Positions 1 through 8,232 of a DNA stretch of 64,000 nucleotides are shown here, one piece after another. Source of the DNA: Caproicibacterium amylolyticum (lineage in GTDB: Bacteria > Bacillota > Clostridia > Oscillospirales > Acutalibacteraceae); assembly GCF_014467055.1 (NCBI RefSeq), contig NZ_CP060696.1, forward strand, positions 2,790,001-2,854,000. Direction: 5' to 3'. Numbering within the stretch: position 1 is the stretch's first letter; the number at the start of each line of letters is the position of its first letter. The notes under the pieces are model-generated. The model did not search any database and was not told the origin of the DNA. It saw only the letters and a program-made list of their open reading frames with translations. The translations under genes were made by a program, and so were the position numbers.

Positions 1-298
1 CCACATAAGCGGTGTTGAATTGCCGGTAACCGTTGGCTTTGAGCGTTCCGAATACATCACGGATAATCTGCTCCTGCCAGTCGATAAGCTCAAACGGCTT
101 ACCCGCCCACGTGCCTTTGGTATGACAGAGCGCTTGTATAAAAGACACCGCATAGTCGGCGGCGGACTTGTCATAAGCGGAATCCGCCGACTTGAACCGT
201 GTCGGAGCGTATTTTCTGAGCCTCCGTATATCCGCCGCCTCCCTTCGGGCATAAAAACAGACCTGCCGATTGCAACGTTTGCAAGAGCAAGCCTCCAA
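1..298 (-). CDS. Phage terminase large subunit, N-terminal part (cut by window edge)
   Basis: This is the ATPase/nuclease that packages phage DNA into the prohead. About 99 codons are visible and the gene continues past the left edge. The N-terminus has a Cys-rich start (CSCKRC then VC), a charged helix (AADIRRLRKY) and the segment GTWAGKPFELIDWQEQII, which is typical of terminase large subunits in Clostridia phages. No in-frame ATG is visible. The frame is closed upstream by a TAG, and the best start is a TTG at 296-298, so the start is uncertain. The P27-type small subunit lies about 4.5 kb upstream rather than adjacent, with methyltransferases and small genes between. The ATPase motifs are outside the window, so the call rests on N-terminal resemblance. 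Confidence 0.75.
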   Translation of the reverse strand, partial: MEACSCKRCNRQVCFYARREAADIRRLRKYAPTRFKSADSAYDKSAADYAVSFIQALCHTKGTWAGKPFELIDWQEQIIRDVFGTLKANGYRQFNTAYV

Positions 299-341
299 AA
301 TCTATCTGTACGAGACACACGCCGTCTCCGGCGCGTCCTGC

Positions 342-521
342 TTAAAACCTTTTGATGCTGGCGCTGCCGTCGGCGTCGAAACTCACGTTGTAGCGGATTT
401 CAAAGCCGTCAGCGTTTTTGGTAATCACTCTGATGCCGCCCTCAAAGGCAGTGTACATTCTGTCGATTCTCTCGCCCTGCGGCAGTTGGCTTTCGATTTG
501 CTTTATCTGCTTTTCGTTCAT
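342..521 (-). CDS. Small phage protein of unknown function
   Basis: A protein of 59 residues that I do not recognise beyond its being a common small gene near phage terminases in Clostridia. The chosen ATG (519-521) has GGAGG eight bases upstream, while an alternative ATG six bases earlier would sit too close to that site. The protein is hydrophilic, with an N-terminal charged helix (MNEKQIKQIESQ) followed by beta-rich sequence and no cysteines. It lies just upstream of the terminase large subunit, so a packaging or regulatory role is possible, but nothing in the sequence proves one. Confidence 0.6.
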   Translation of the reverse strand: MNEKQIKQIESQLPQGERIDRMYTAFEGGIRVITKNADGFEIRYNVSFDADGSASIKRF

Positions 522-675
522 TTTCATTTCCTCCGTTTGGTGTGTTTTTCTCTTTCGGTAGTCACATATTAACTCTGAAAGCACACGATATCCAGGAAAT
601 TACGCGATCAATCCGGGTATAATCTACACGATCTTTCGAGCAAATACCACCCCAGAATAGTGTAGTTTACAGCCG

Positions 676-852
676 CTATTCTTCTCCTGTGAGGATAAAA
701 CGGACGTATTTGTCTTTATGCTCCTCAAGAAAAACCACCAGTTCAAAGAAGTTCATTTCATGGGCTATGCGCTGAACGGCGAGGGTGTCGAACATATTTG
801 TAAGCGCGGTTTTACGGATAGCGAGAATTTGCTCTTTCACTTTACTGTCCAT
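676..852 (-). CDS. DUF5049-like small phage protein
   Basis: A protein of 58 residues beginning MDSKVKEQILAIRKTALTNM and rich in charged residues and helix, with the segment HEMNFFELVVFLEEHKDKY. It resembles the DUF5049 family found in phages and conjugative elements of Clostridia. Its function is unknown. The ATG at 850-852 overlaps the end of the upstream DUF4314 gene by 11 bases, which suggests translational coupling. A longer reading of this frame exists, but it runs through the neighbouring gene and is not credible. Confidence 0.65.
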   Translation of the reverse strand: MDSKVKEQILAIRKTALTNMFDTLAVQRIAHEMNFFELVVFLEEHKDKYVRFILTGEE

Positions 853-1084
853 CACTTGTGTCCCCCAGTTTCCTGCACAAATCCTCACCGTAGACCACTT
901 GGAGCGAACTGCCGTTGTCCCACGCAATGCCCAAACTGCCGAGGTCGTCCACATACCGCACGGTGCCTTTCGTACCGATTGGCGGCGCTTGGACATCATC
1001 CATACGGAGAAGCTCCACACGACAGCCCACCGGGTACTGCTTGCGGATTCGCTCAACGATTTCTCTTGATGGAAAGTTATTCAT
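842..1084 (-). CDS. DUF4314-like phage protein
   Basis: A protein of 80 residues with the pattern of DUF4314: a short N-terminal helix, then VGCRVELLRMDD, PIGTKGTVRYVDDLGSLGIAWDNG. This is a small SH3-like barrel of unknown function, common in phage and integrative-element operons of Clostridia. The start at 1084 falls inside the last codons of the upstream gene, and the end overlaps the DUF5049 gene by 11 bases, so the three genes form a coupled run. Confidence 0.75.
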   Translation of the reverse strand: MNNFPSREIVERIRKQYPVGCRVELLRMDDVQAPPIGTKGTVRYVDDLGSLGIAWDNGSSLQVVYGEDLCRKLGDTSDGQ

Positions 1085-1727
1085 TGTCAGCACCTCCCGC
1101 AACCGGATTCTTGAAAGCAGAACTGCCGGTTAGTTTTGAAAGCAGAATTTTGCGCTCCTCTTTATACTCCGCACCGATAAAGCCGAGCCGGAGAAGGAAG
1201 CAGCGGAGTGCGTACTTTTCATTGTCCACAGGCCTTTCGGTCGCACTGACCCTCTGCTGTGTTTTCGCCATGTCACATAAGGCTGTGACAAAATGTGTGC
1301 ATGCCTTGACTGCGTCAGGGTCTGTACCATCCTCAAACCATGGAAACCGCACCTTGTCATCTGTTATTTCAAGTTTGAGTGTTTCCGTGCCGAGCGCCTT
1401 TTTAATAAGGTTGGTCTTGCTTTCCACCAGTCGCTTAAGGTTTTCAAGCGCCGCGTCGGTAAAAGCCGAACGGGGCATTTCGATGGTCAGCCGGTCGGGT
1501 TCGTCATACTCGCGTTCTTCGGTGTCAAACCCCTGTTGGTGCAAGGCATTCTCCAAATCAAGATTGTCGGGACCTGTGACCGTCCCATTCTTGTCGATAT
1601 GGTAGCTGCCCACTTCATAGGTGAATGTAGGCGCACCGAGATATTTGATTGGAACATTCAGTTCCTGACTGATTGCGCCGACCAGTGATTTGCGTTTTTC
1701 TCCTGTAACATTGTAGTTAATTTGCAT
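1077..1727 (-). CDS. Phage protein of the 'virulence-related' family
   Basis: A protein of 216 residues resembling a family labelled virulence-related in Clostridia phages and conjugative elements; the label has no biochemical basis that I know of. It starts MQINYNVTGEKRKSLVGAI and continues with a region reading like a substrate-binding fold (PIKYLGAPTFTYEVGSYHID), then a helical C-terminal half. No catalytic motif or membrane segment is visible. It lies between the cytosine methyltransferase and the DUF4314 gene, overlapping the latter by eight bases. Confidence 0.6.
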   Translation of the reverse strand: MQINYNVTGEKRKSLVGAISQELNVPIKYLGAPTFTYEVGSYHIDKNGTVTGPDNLDLENALHQQGFDTEEREYDEPDRLTIEMPRSAFTDAALENLKRLVESKTNLIKKALGTETLKLEITDDKVRFPWFEDGTDPDAVKACTHFVTALCDMAKTQQRVSATERPVDNEKYALRCFLLRLGFIGAEYKEERKILLSKLTGSSAFKNPVAGGADNE

Positions 1728-1855
1728 TTTTCGTACCGCCTTTCTTTTTCGGTATTACATTAATCACTCTAAACCGCTTATATAGCAACGGTTTTATGCG
1801 ATTTCTGCGGAGAATACTGTACCGAGTATTCGGCGGTTTCTTGTGTACAATGAAC

Positions 1856-3544
1856 CTAATGGTTCATAAACACAATGCCCGTCAGTACAAAGCAGACGCA
1901 GGGCAAAGCCACGCCGTTTCCCCACATCTTATATTCGGCGGCGTCGGAGTGCGGATTTTTCAGCCATTTGATAATCTGTCTGCGACTTTTGGGTTTCTCG
2001 CTTGCGCCGATGATTTTACGGTGCGTTTCCCAGACCTCAGACCAGAATGCGATTTCATCCTCGGTCGGATTTTCCGTACCAAGGTCGGAACACCAGTAAT
2101 CCGGGAAGCCTTGAAGCCGGGCGCACTCGGTGGGTGTCAGCCTGCGGACGGCATATTGCGGCTGATTCACGATTTGCATATCCTTGTAATCCCGCGCCAT
2201 AAGCGTCGCCGCCATGTCCTCATGCACTTCGGAAAAATAGCCTGTTGTCATGGCGTAAGCCACTGCATGACGGTCGGCGGCGGTGAGTGAAAAACTCACA
2301 TCCTCATTGATGCCGCTGCCTTGCGGCCTGTTCTTTTCTTTGCGGCCGAGCATAGGGCCTTGCAGCGCGACAACGGCGATGCCGCCTTGGTTGCAGCCGG
2401 GGTTTCCTCCGTTGGCGTCGATGGTACGCGAGATTTCCGCTTCATAGATACCACTGAGCGGATTTTCCGACAGCATGGAGTTGCTTTTGTCGGAGCAGAT
2501 GCCGTAGGCCTGCATGGTCAGCGGGACATTCATGCCGCCTGTTCCCATACGACCGCTAAGCGTCTGGACTTTGCCGTCCTCACTTATTTTGATGCGGCTG
2601 TCCGTCGGATGGTTTTCAATTGCGACACCCGGCATAACCCCGGCGCGAAGCGTGGGAGAGCGTTCCTCTTCATAACCGACACTTCGGCTCTTTGCGCTGT
2701 GTTCAGTGCAGAAGCCATTCGACTGTATGACGCAGGGCGGATGCCCGTGTTCCTCAGCCCGGAGCGTCGCTGTGACATTATCCGAAGCCGACATAAAACC
2801 GCCGCCCTGGTCGTTGAGGCAGGTTACGCTGTCGCCTGATGTTCCAGCGCCGCCCTCAGCATTTCGGGCAGTTCCTTGCCACGAAGCGCCGCGCGGCGCA
2901 AAATCCCTTGACACGCCTTTGCGCTCAAATAGTACTTCAAAGGCACATCCGCCTGTAAAATCTGCGACAAGGTAGATTCTGCGGCGGCGTTGGGGCACTC
3001 CGAAAAATTGCGCGTCGACAGTTCGGTAAGCAACGCTCCATCCGTCACCCATATAGCAGTCGGCGTAAGGCCATCTGCCGTTTTCTGGCACAGACACCTC
3101 GGCGTTCGGCCGGGCGATGCCGACGACCGCTTCGAGGACCGCCTTGAAATCGGCGCCTTTATTTGAACTGAACGCGCCGGGAACATTTTCCCAGATTGCG
3201 TATCTTGGATATCGGCCATCGGTTTTGCACCTCATTTCTTTTATGATTCGTATCGCTTCATAAAAAAGGACGGATTGACTTCCATCCAGACCGGCTCGCT
3301 TCCCGGCGACCGACATATCGGTACAGGGCGAGCCGAAGGTTATAATATCAACCGGCGGCAAATCCGCTCCGTTCAGAGTGGAAATGTCGCCGTAGCGCTT
3401 CATCTGCGGTATCCGCTTTGTGGTGACCCGTATCGGGAACGGCTCAATCTCGCTTGACCAGAGCGGTTCGATACCGCAGAGCAAACCGCCGAGCGGAAAT
3501 CCGCCGGAGCCATCAAACAGTGAACCGAGGGTGAGCTTACCCAT
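1856..3544 (-). CDS. Phage DNA (cytosine-5) methyltransferase
   Basis: A 563-residue methyltransferase that adds a methyl group to C5 of cytosine in DNA using S-adenosylmethionine. Motif I is GSLFDGSGGF near residue 8, the catalytic Pro-Cys pair is in GSPCTDMS near residue 72, motif VI ENV is near residue 118, motif VIII is QRRRRIYLVADF, and the final motifs (RRLTPTECARLQGFP, then GNGVALP) close the protein. The target-recognition region, roughly residues 210-460, is long and holds several degenerate copies of a TLxA-type motif. The ATG at 3544 overlaps the stop of the ParB-methyltransferase and has GGGGGTG seven bases upstream; a TTG immediately before it is less likely. The probable role is protection of phage DNA from host restriction. 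Confidence 0.92.
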   Translation of the reverse strand: MGKLTLGSLFDGSGGFPLGGLLCGIEPLWSSEIEPFPIRVTTKRIPQMKRYGDISTLNGADLPPVDIITFGSPCTDMSVAGKRAGLDGSQSVLFYEAIRIIKEMRCKTDGRYPRYAIWENVPGAFSSNKGADFKAVLEAVVGIARPNAEVSVPENGRWPYADCYMGDGWSVAYRTVDAQFFGVPQRRRRIYLVADFTGGCAFEVLFERKGVSRDFAPRGASWQGTARNAEGGAGTSGDSVTCLNDQGGGFMSASDNVTATLRAEEHGHPPCVIQSNGFCTEHSAKSRSVGYEEERSPTLRAGVMPGVAIENHPTDSRIKISEDGKVQTLSGRMGTGGMNVPLTMQAYGICSDKSNSMLSENPLSGIYEAEISRTIDANGGNPGCNQGGIAVVALQGPMLGRKEKNRPQGSGINEDVSFSLTAADRHAVAYAMTTGYFSEVHEDMAATLMARDYKDMQIVNQPQYAVRRLTPTECARLQGFPDYWCSDLGTENPTEDEIAFWSEVWETHRKIIGASEKPKSRRQIIKWLKNPHSDAAEYKMWGNGVALPCVCFVLTGIVFMNH

Positions 3545-4778
3545 CAACGCTCACCCCCGGCAGTTCACCATATTTGTACGACAGCCCGTCGCGCATCACG
3601 GAAACACCGTCCGCATTCCCAGCCTGCTCAATGTACCGTTTTACAATGACATCGCAGTATTTTTCGTCAAGCTCAATGGTAAAGCAAATCCTGTTGGACT
3701 GTTCGCAGGCAATGAGTGTAGACCCGCTGCCGCCAAAGGGGTCGAGCACAATGCAGTTTGTGAGGCTGCTGTTCATAATGGGATATGCCAGGAGCGCAAT
3801 CGGCTTCATGGTGGGGTGGTCGGCGTTTTTCTTGGGTTTCTCAAATTCCCAGATGGTAGTCTGCTTGCGGTCCGCGTACCAGTTGTGCTTACCTTTCTTT
3901 TTCCAACCGAAGAGAACGGGTTCATGCTGCCATTGGTAAGGCGAGCGCCCAAGAACAAGGGACTGCTTCTTCCAGATACAAGTCCCGGAGAGGTAAAATC
4001 CCGCGTCGGAGAATGCCTTGCGAAAATTGAGTCCCTCTGTGTCGGCGTGGAATACATAAACAGAAGCGTCCTGCGCCATTGCCGCTTCGGTGTTCGTAAA
4101 CGCCGCAAGCAGAAAACCGTAGAACGCTCCGCTTTCCATATTGTCGTTTTTAATTTTACCCGCCGTTCCTTCATAGTTCACATTGTACGGCGGGTCGGTC
4201 ACAACCAGATTTGCCAGCTTGCCGTCCATCAGAGCGGTAAAGGTGCCTGCCGTGGTGCTGTCGCCGCAGACCAGCCGGTGGCGGCCAAGCATCCAGACAT
4301 CACCAGGTTTTGTGACGGCGGGCTTTTGCAGTTCCGCGTCCACATCAAAATCGTCGTCTTTGATACCGTCTTTCAAGGAATCCTTGAAAAGGTCATCAAT
4401 CTCTCCGGGGTCGAAGCCCGTAAGTGATACGTCGAAGTTTGCTCCCTGCAGGTCGGCGATGAGGAGAGCCAGCTTGTCTTTATCCCAGTCACCGCTGATT
4501 TTATTGAGCGCAATGTTGAGCGCCTTTTCCTTTTCGGCGTCCATCTCGACCACCACGCACTCGACTTCGGTGATGCCCATATCAAGCAGCACCTTCAAAC
4601 GCTGGTGACCGCCGACAACATGAGAGGTGATCTTATTCCATATAACGGGTTCAACATAACCGAACTGCTCGATGGAGCGTCTCAACTTTTCGTACTCCGG
4701 GTCGCCCGGCTTAAGGTCTTTACGGGGATTGTAATCCGCTGGGATAAGACGGTCAGTTTTCAGCTTTTCTATCTGCAT
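3537..4778 (-). CDS. ParB-domain/DNA methyltransferase fusion (N4/N6 type)
   Basis: A 413-residue fusion. Residues 1 to about 120 form a ParB/Srx-like domain (RLIPADYNPRKDLK; VVGGHQRLKVLLDMG). The remainder is an amino-methyltransferase of the beta type: motif IV DPPY near residue 194 precedes motif I DPFGGSGSTL near residue 344. It should methylate adenine N6 or cytosine N4 in DNA. Such fusions are common beside small terminase genes in phages of Firmicutes. Its end overlaps the start of the cytosine-5 methyltransferase gene, so the two modifying enzymes are probably made together. The target site cannot be read from the sequence. Confidence 0.9.
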   Translation of the reverse strand: MQIEKLKTDRLIPADYNPRKDLKPGDPEYEKLRRSIEQFGYVEPVIWNKITSHVVGGHQRLKVLLDMGITEVECVVVEMDAEKEKALNIALNKISGDWDKDKLALLIADLQGANFDVSLTGFDPGEIDDLFKDSLKDGIKDDDFDVDAELQKPAVTKPGDVWMLGRHRLVCGDSTTAGTFTALMDGKLANLVVTDPPYNVNYEGTAGKIKNDNMESGAFYGFLLAAFTNTEAAMAQDASVYVFHADTEGLNFRKAFSDAGFYLSGTCIWKKQSLVLGRSPYQWQHEPVLFGWKKKGKHNWYADRKQTTIWEFEKPKKNADHPTMKPIALLAYPIMNSSLTNCIVLDPFGGSGSTLIACEQSNRICFTIELDEKYCDVIVKRYIEQAGNADGVSVMRDGLSYKYGELPGVSVDG

Positions 4779-4802
4779 ATGGGTATCTCCAATCTGTGTA
4801 TG

Positions 4803-5363
4803 TTATTTTCCTCGCCTTGCCGAGAGCAGCCGCTCCATCACATCATCCTGCGGATTCGCGTCGCTGTACTCGCCGGTGCAGTTTTCCTTCACAATCTGGA
4901 AAATTTCATACCACAGGCGGTTGGTCTGGTTCATATAGTTCTGACCCATTGCCACATAAGGGCTTTGAATCGCGTTGCCCGTGGTGGGGTGTTTCGCCAG
5001 AAAGCCATATTCGGTAACCGCTTCCTCGCATTGAATCCAACGCGCCACGCTCATGGCGTAACGTTCCAGTAACTGCGGGGATACGAGAGCGGCACAGCCG
5101 CGCTCATTCAGCCACTGCCAGGTGGATTTGTATATTTCACTCGCGACGAGCGTCTTGCCATCCTTCTGTGTGGCTTCGAGCATTTTGTTCGGCTCCGGCA
5201 TCGCCTGACCCTGCAAATTCGCTGTGTCCGAAAATTCCATGACAGTCAGCTTTCTGCCGCCGGGATTGCCTTCTGCGATTTTGTCGGCTATCGGTTTCTT
5301 TTTTGCACCCGCACCAGCGCGGGCGCCGCCACGGTTTGTGCCATCCTTTGCCAAATTGTTCAC
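4803..5363 (-). CDS. Phage terminase small subunit, P27 family
   Basis: A DNA-binding subunit that recognises phage DNA for packaging. Its 186 residues start with a basic, Gly/Ala-rich tail (GGARAGAGAKKKP) and then EGNPGGRKL, the hallmark N-terminus of P27-type small terminases. The middle contains LLERYAMSVARWIQCEEAV and the C-terminus NPQDDVMERLLSARRGK. It lies upstream of the two methyltransferases and downstream of HNH. HNH-terminase neighbourhoods are typical of cos-type packaging phages, so a cos mechanism is a reasonable inference. Confidence 0.88.
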   Translation of the reverse strand: MNNLAKDGTNRGGARAGAGAKKKPIADKIAEGNPGGRKLTVMEFSDTANLQGQAMPEPNKMLEATQKDGKTLVASEIYKSTWQWLNERGCAALVSPQLLERYAMSVARWIQCEEAVTEYGFLAKHPTTGNAIQSPYVAMGQNYMNQTNRLWYEIFQIVKENCTGEYSDANPQDDVMERLLSARRGK

Positions 5364-5467
5364 CTCACATTCGCAGAGGGGCTATTACTCCGTTTGAAAC
5401 CGCGTTTTTTAACACGAAGCCCCACGCCCGTTGCTCGATAAAATAGCTGTAGAGATTTCGACCGCCC

Positions 5468-5824
5468 CTACCGCCCCCAGCGTCCGCCTTCTCTGGCAGT
5501 AATCTCCGAATGGCAGGAGGTGCAAAGCGCCATAAGATTATCAAAATCATTGGTGCCGCCCAGAGAGAGCGGCTTGATGTGATGTACTTCCTCAGCGGGT
5601 GTGATACGTTCATGCTTGCGGCACTGTTCGCAGAGAGGATGGGCAGCAATGTACTGATTGCGGATGCGTATCCACTCACGACCGTAACGCTTGCGGGTGA
5701 CCGGGTCGCGTTGGTAATGTTCGTATCGTTTGGCTTCTTCTTTAGCATGTTCCTCGCAGAACCGCCCGTTCGTCAGGTTCGGGCATCCGGGGTAAGAGCA
5801 CGGTCGCTTGGGTCGATATGGCAT
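5468..5824 (-). CDS. HNH endonuclease (phage packaging type)
   Basis: A protein of 118 residues starting MPYRPKRPCSYPGCPNLTNG, with a paired-cysteine N-terminal zinc knuckle. The central CEQCRKH is followed by the HNH core EEVHHIKPLSLGGTNDFDNLMALCTSCHSEIT. The metal-binding cysteines and catalytic histidines are all present. Such small HNH proteins sit next to terminases and assist specific DNA cleavage during packaging. The frame extends upstream to 6007, but the ATG at 5824 is the family start; the longer N-terminus has no resemblance to the family and overlaps the upstream gene. Confidence 0.9.
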   Translation of the reverse strand: MPYRPKRPCSYPGCPNLTNGRFCEEHAKEEAKRYEHYQRDPVTRKRYGREWIRIRNQYIAAHPLCEQCRKHERITPAEEVHHIKPLSLGGTNDFDNLMALCTSCHSEITAREGGRWGR

Positions 5825-5936
5825 CGGAATCACCTCGTTCGGGCATAAGGAAAGGACACTCGGATTAAGACAGATCCGTGTGTCCTTCTTTATACTCTTT
5901 GCAATTGTAATGGTATCACAGGAAGCAGGTACGATA

Positions 5937-6362
5937 CTATCCCAAAAGGTACGAACTTCGCAAGGCGGAAACAGCTTCCAGTGCCTTGCCGTGAAGATAG
6001 AAAACATGTTTAGAGCTGTATTTCATTATAGCCGATATCTGTCTCCAGCTTTTGAAGCAAAGGTAGCGAAGCTCAAGCAGTGTCTGATACTCTGGGTTTT
6101 TGACTGCTTTTATAACTTCGACCAGCTCTTTCTTTAAATCAACCAGCCGATTAATATCGTAGTTAATCTCCGCTTCCAGGTCGACCATTTTGGCGATGAT
6201 GGTTTCCATCGGCTGGATATCGGGGCTTGCGCTGCGCGGGGTGTCCGACAGGGTGGATACGGCTTTTATGGCCAGCCCACGCAGCGAAGCGACCTGTTCC
6301 AGCTTTGAATTGATCCGCTGGTCGATGCGGAATGCCTGGCTAAGATATTCCTTGGCATTCAT
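5937..6362 (-). CDS. ArpU/DUF1492-like phage late-gene regulator
   Basis: A protein of 141 residues, helical throughout: a long N-terminal coiled region (MNAKEYLSQAFRIDQRINSK), then DLEAEINYDINRLVDLKKEL, then a C-terminal helix-turn-helix similar to sigma region 4 (LELRYLCFKSWRQISAIMKYSSKHVFYLHGKAL). It matches the architecture of DUF1492/ArpU-type activators found just upstream of HNH-terminase modules, which switch on late transcription. The start at 6362 is the ATG that overlaps the upstream gene's stop (ATGA-type coupling). Confidence 0.75.
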   Translation of the reverse strand: MNAKEYLSQAFRIDQRINSKLEQVASLRGLAIKAVSTLSDTPRSASPDIQPMETIIAKMVDLEAEINYDINRLVDLKKELVEVIKAVKNPEYQTLLELRYLCFKSWRQISAIMKYSSKHVFYLHGKALEAVSALRSSYLLG

Positions 6363-6592
6363 CCTTTGACACCGCCGTTCATCCACGGGTGGGAACCTTC
6401 ATAATACTTTTCGGAAATATACCGCTGTCCTATTTCACCAAGGGAACGAAGCCGGGCATCTGATTTTTCTTTGGACGCGGCGGCTTCCGCCTCTGTCTGG
6501 CAGAAAGGGCACTCGTTCCCTGAACACGGAACCATCAGCTTTCTGCAGGTATTATCAGAGTTGCGTGAAGCGCAGGTTAAAAAATTATTCAT
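6359..6592 (-). CDS. Cys-containing small phage protein
   Basis: A protein of 77 residues beginning MNNFLTCASRNSDNTCRKLM, with CSGNECPFCQTE. Five cysteines in the first 40 residues suggest a small zinc-binding fold. The C-terminal half is a charged helix ending HPWMNGGVKG. I do not recognise a named family, though similar small proteins often sit between SNF2 helicase and ArpU-like genes in these phages. The start follows the SNF2 stop immediately and the end overlaps the regulator gene, so it is part of one coupled operon. Confidence 0.6.
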   Translation of the reverse strand: MNNFLTCASRNSDNTCRKLMVPCSGNECPFCQTEAEAAASKEKSDARLRSLGEIGQRYISEKYYEGSHPWMNGGVKG

Positions 6593-6593
6593 C

Positions 6594-7943
6594 TTAAATT
6601 CCCTCCAAATTTGCCCTGACCGCATCAATCAGTGCGGACTGGGTTTTGTCTTTTCGTTTAAGAGCGGCCATCACCTGCTCATCGATCGTGTCGCGGGCGA
6701 TAATGTGGTGAATGACCACCGTTTCCTTCTGTCCCTGCCGCCAGAGGCGGGCGTTGGTCTGTTGGTAAAGTTCGAGACTCCACGTCAATCCGAACCATAC
6801 GAGAGTGGAGCCGCCCGCCTGCAGGTTCAGCCCGTGGCCCGCGGAAGCTGGATGGATTGCCGCTATGGAAATTTCGCCGCTGTTCCACCGCCGGATAGAG
6901 TCGGTGCTGTCCAGCCGTTCTGTCGGGAATCGTTCCAGTATCCGCTCCAAATCATGCTTGAACCAGTAGGCAATCAGAACAGGCTTGCCATTTGCCGCTT
7001 CAATGAGGTCTTCCAGCGCGTCCAGTTTGCGGTCATGGATGCGGGCAACGCCTCCGTTTCCATCATACACAGCGCCGTTGGCCATCTGGAGCAGCTTGCC
7101 CGACAGGGCTGCTGCGTTGGCGGCGTCAATCTCCTTGCCCTTGAACGAAAAAACCATTTCTGCCTTCATAGTCTGGTAGTGCTGCCGTTCTTCTTCGGAA
7201 AGCCGCACAGAAACCTCATTGATCACTAGCTCTGGCAGTTTCAAGTAATCAGTATTTTTCATGCTGATGGTGATGTCGGAGATGAGGCGATATATTTCAT
7301 CTTCCGCGCCGGGTTTCGGTTTGTAACTGAAAACTATCTGCTGATTGCGTTTGTCCGGTACAAAAAAGCTGCTGCGGAAATGCGTGATATACCTTCCAAG
7401 CCGCCGACCCATATCTAGGATTCCGATTTCAGCCCACAGATCGACCAAACCGTTGGAAGACGGCGTTCCGGTCAGACCAACCATCCTTTTTACGCTGGGG
7501 CGGACTTTCCGAAGCGCCCGGAATCGTTTGGAAGAATACGCTTTGAAGGACGAAAGCTCGTCGATTACTACCATATCGTAGTCAAATGTCAAACCGCTTT
7601 TATTTACCAACCAGTCTACATTTTCGCGGTTGATCAGATAAATCTGAGCCTTCTGCAGGAGTGCTGTTTTCCGCTGGGCTTCACTTCCGATTGCTACCGT
7701 ATAGGTCAGCCCGCGGAGATGATCCCATTTATCAATTTCAGCAGGCCATGTATCACGGGCGACACGCAGCGGGGCGATGACCAGAACCTTGCGAATCAGG
7801 AAGCTGTCCAAAGTCAAATCGAAGATGGCGGTCAGTGTAATAACACTCTTACCAAGGCCCATTTCCAGCAGGACAGCCGCAATCGGATGCTTAAGGATGA
7901 AATTTGTAGCGAAGGTCTGATACTCATGTGGCTCGTATTTCAT
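6594..7943 (-). CDS. SNF2-family DEAD-box-like DNA helicase
   Basis: A superfamily 2 ATPase of 449 residues. Q-motif-like HEYQTFATNF is near residue 6, Walker A MGLGKS near residue 28, motif II appears as DELSSFK, motif III as GLTGTPSSNG, and the C-terminal RecA domain has PASAGHGLNLQAG and QTNARLWRQGQK. It is a translocase acting on DNA during phage replication, commonly paired with a VRR-NUC nuclease in phages of Firmicutes. It overlaps the VRR-NUC gene by 20 bases, which supports joint function. It is shorter than chromatin-type SNF2 proteins, as is usual in phages. Confidence 0.9.
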   Translation of the reverse strand: MKYEPHEYQTFATNFILKHPIAAVLLEMGLGKSVITLTAIFDLTLDSFLIRKVLVIAPLRVARDTWPAEIDKWDHLRGLTYTVAIGSEAQRKTALLQKAQIYLINRENVDWLVNKSGLTFDYDMVVIDELSSFKAYSSKRFRALRKVRPSVKRMVGLTGTPSSNGLVDLWAEIGILDMGRRLGRYITHFRSSFFVPDKRNQQIVFSYKPKPGAEDEIYRLISDITISMKNTDYLKLPELVINEVSVRLSEEERQHYQTMKAEMVFSFKGKEIDAANAAALSGKLLQMANGAVYDGNGGVARIHDRKLDALEDLIEAANGKPVLIAYWFKHDLERILERFPTERLDSTDSIRRWNSGEISIAAIHPASAGHGLNLQAGGSTLVWFGLTWSLELYQQTNARLWRQGQKETVVIHHIIARDTIDEQVMAALKRKDKTQSALIDAVRANLEGI

Positions 7944-8205
7944 TCAGCATCCCTCCGATCTGCCCCTCATCGTTAATGACGTACACTGAAAAGCCAAGTG
8001 CTTCCAGCTGCCTCTTCCGCTTTACCTGCAGAGGCCTCGGTTTCATCCCGGGAGCTTTAACTTCCACAAAGGCAAAATTCCGACCCGGCAGAAGCAGAAG
8101 ACGGTCGGGCATTCCATCGAAACCTGGGCTTACGAATTTCGGTGCGATGCCACCCATGACTTTTACGGACTTCACCAGTTTTGCTTCTATTGCTTTTTCA
8201 CGCAT
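7924..8205 (-). CDS. VRR-NUC domain nuclease
   Basis: A 93-residue stand-alone VRR-NUC nuclease of the PD-(D/E)XK superfamily. The order is conserved: an N-terminal helix (MREKAIEAKLVKSVKVMGG), the glycine-rich PGFDGMPDRLLLLPG holding the catalytic Asp, the FVEVKAPG segment giving the E-x-K pair, and a C-terminal helix with QLEALGFSVYVIND. This family is thought to resolve DNA junctions or flaps. It overlaps the downstream helicase gene, and the repeat-rich candidate origin lies directly upstream of it. Confidence 0.9.
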   Translation of the reverse strand: MREKAIEAKLVKSVKVMGGIAPKFVSPGFDGMPDRLLLLPGRNFAFVEVKAPGMKPRPLQVKRKRQLEALGFSVYVINDEGQIGGMLNEIRAT

Positions 8206-8232
8206 GGCATTCCATCACTTTCCTTCGTTTGT

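Noticed and set aside
718..1605. A 295-codon plus-strand frame at the left end
   Set aside because: It runs antisense to four overlapping phage genes with good ribosome binding sites and familiar families; its translation is low-complexity Arg/Ser/Pro.
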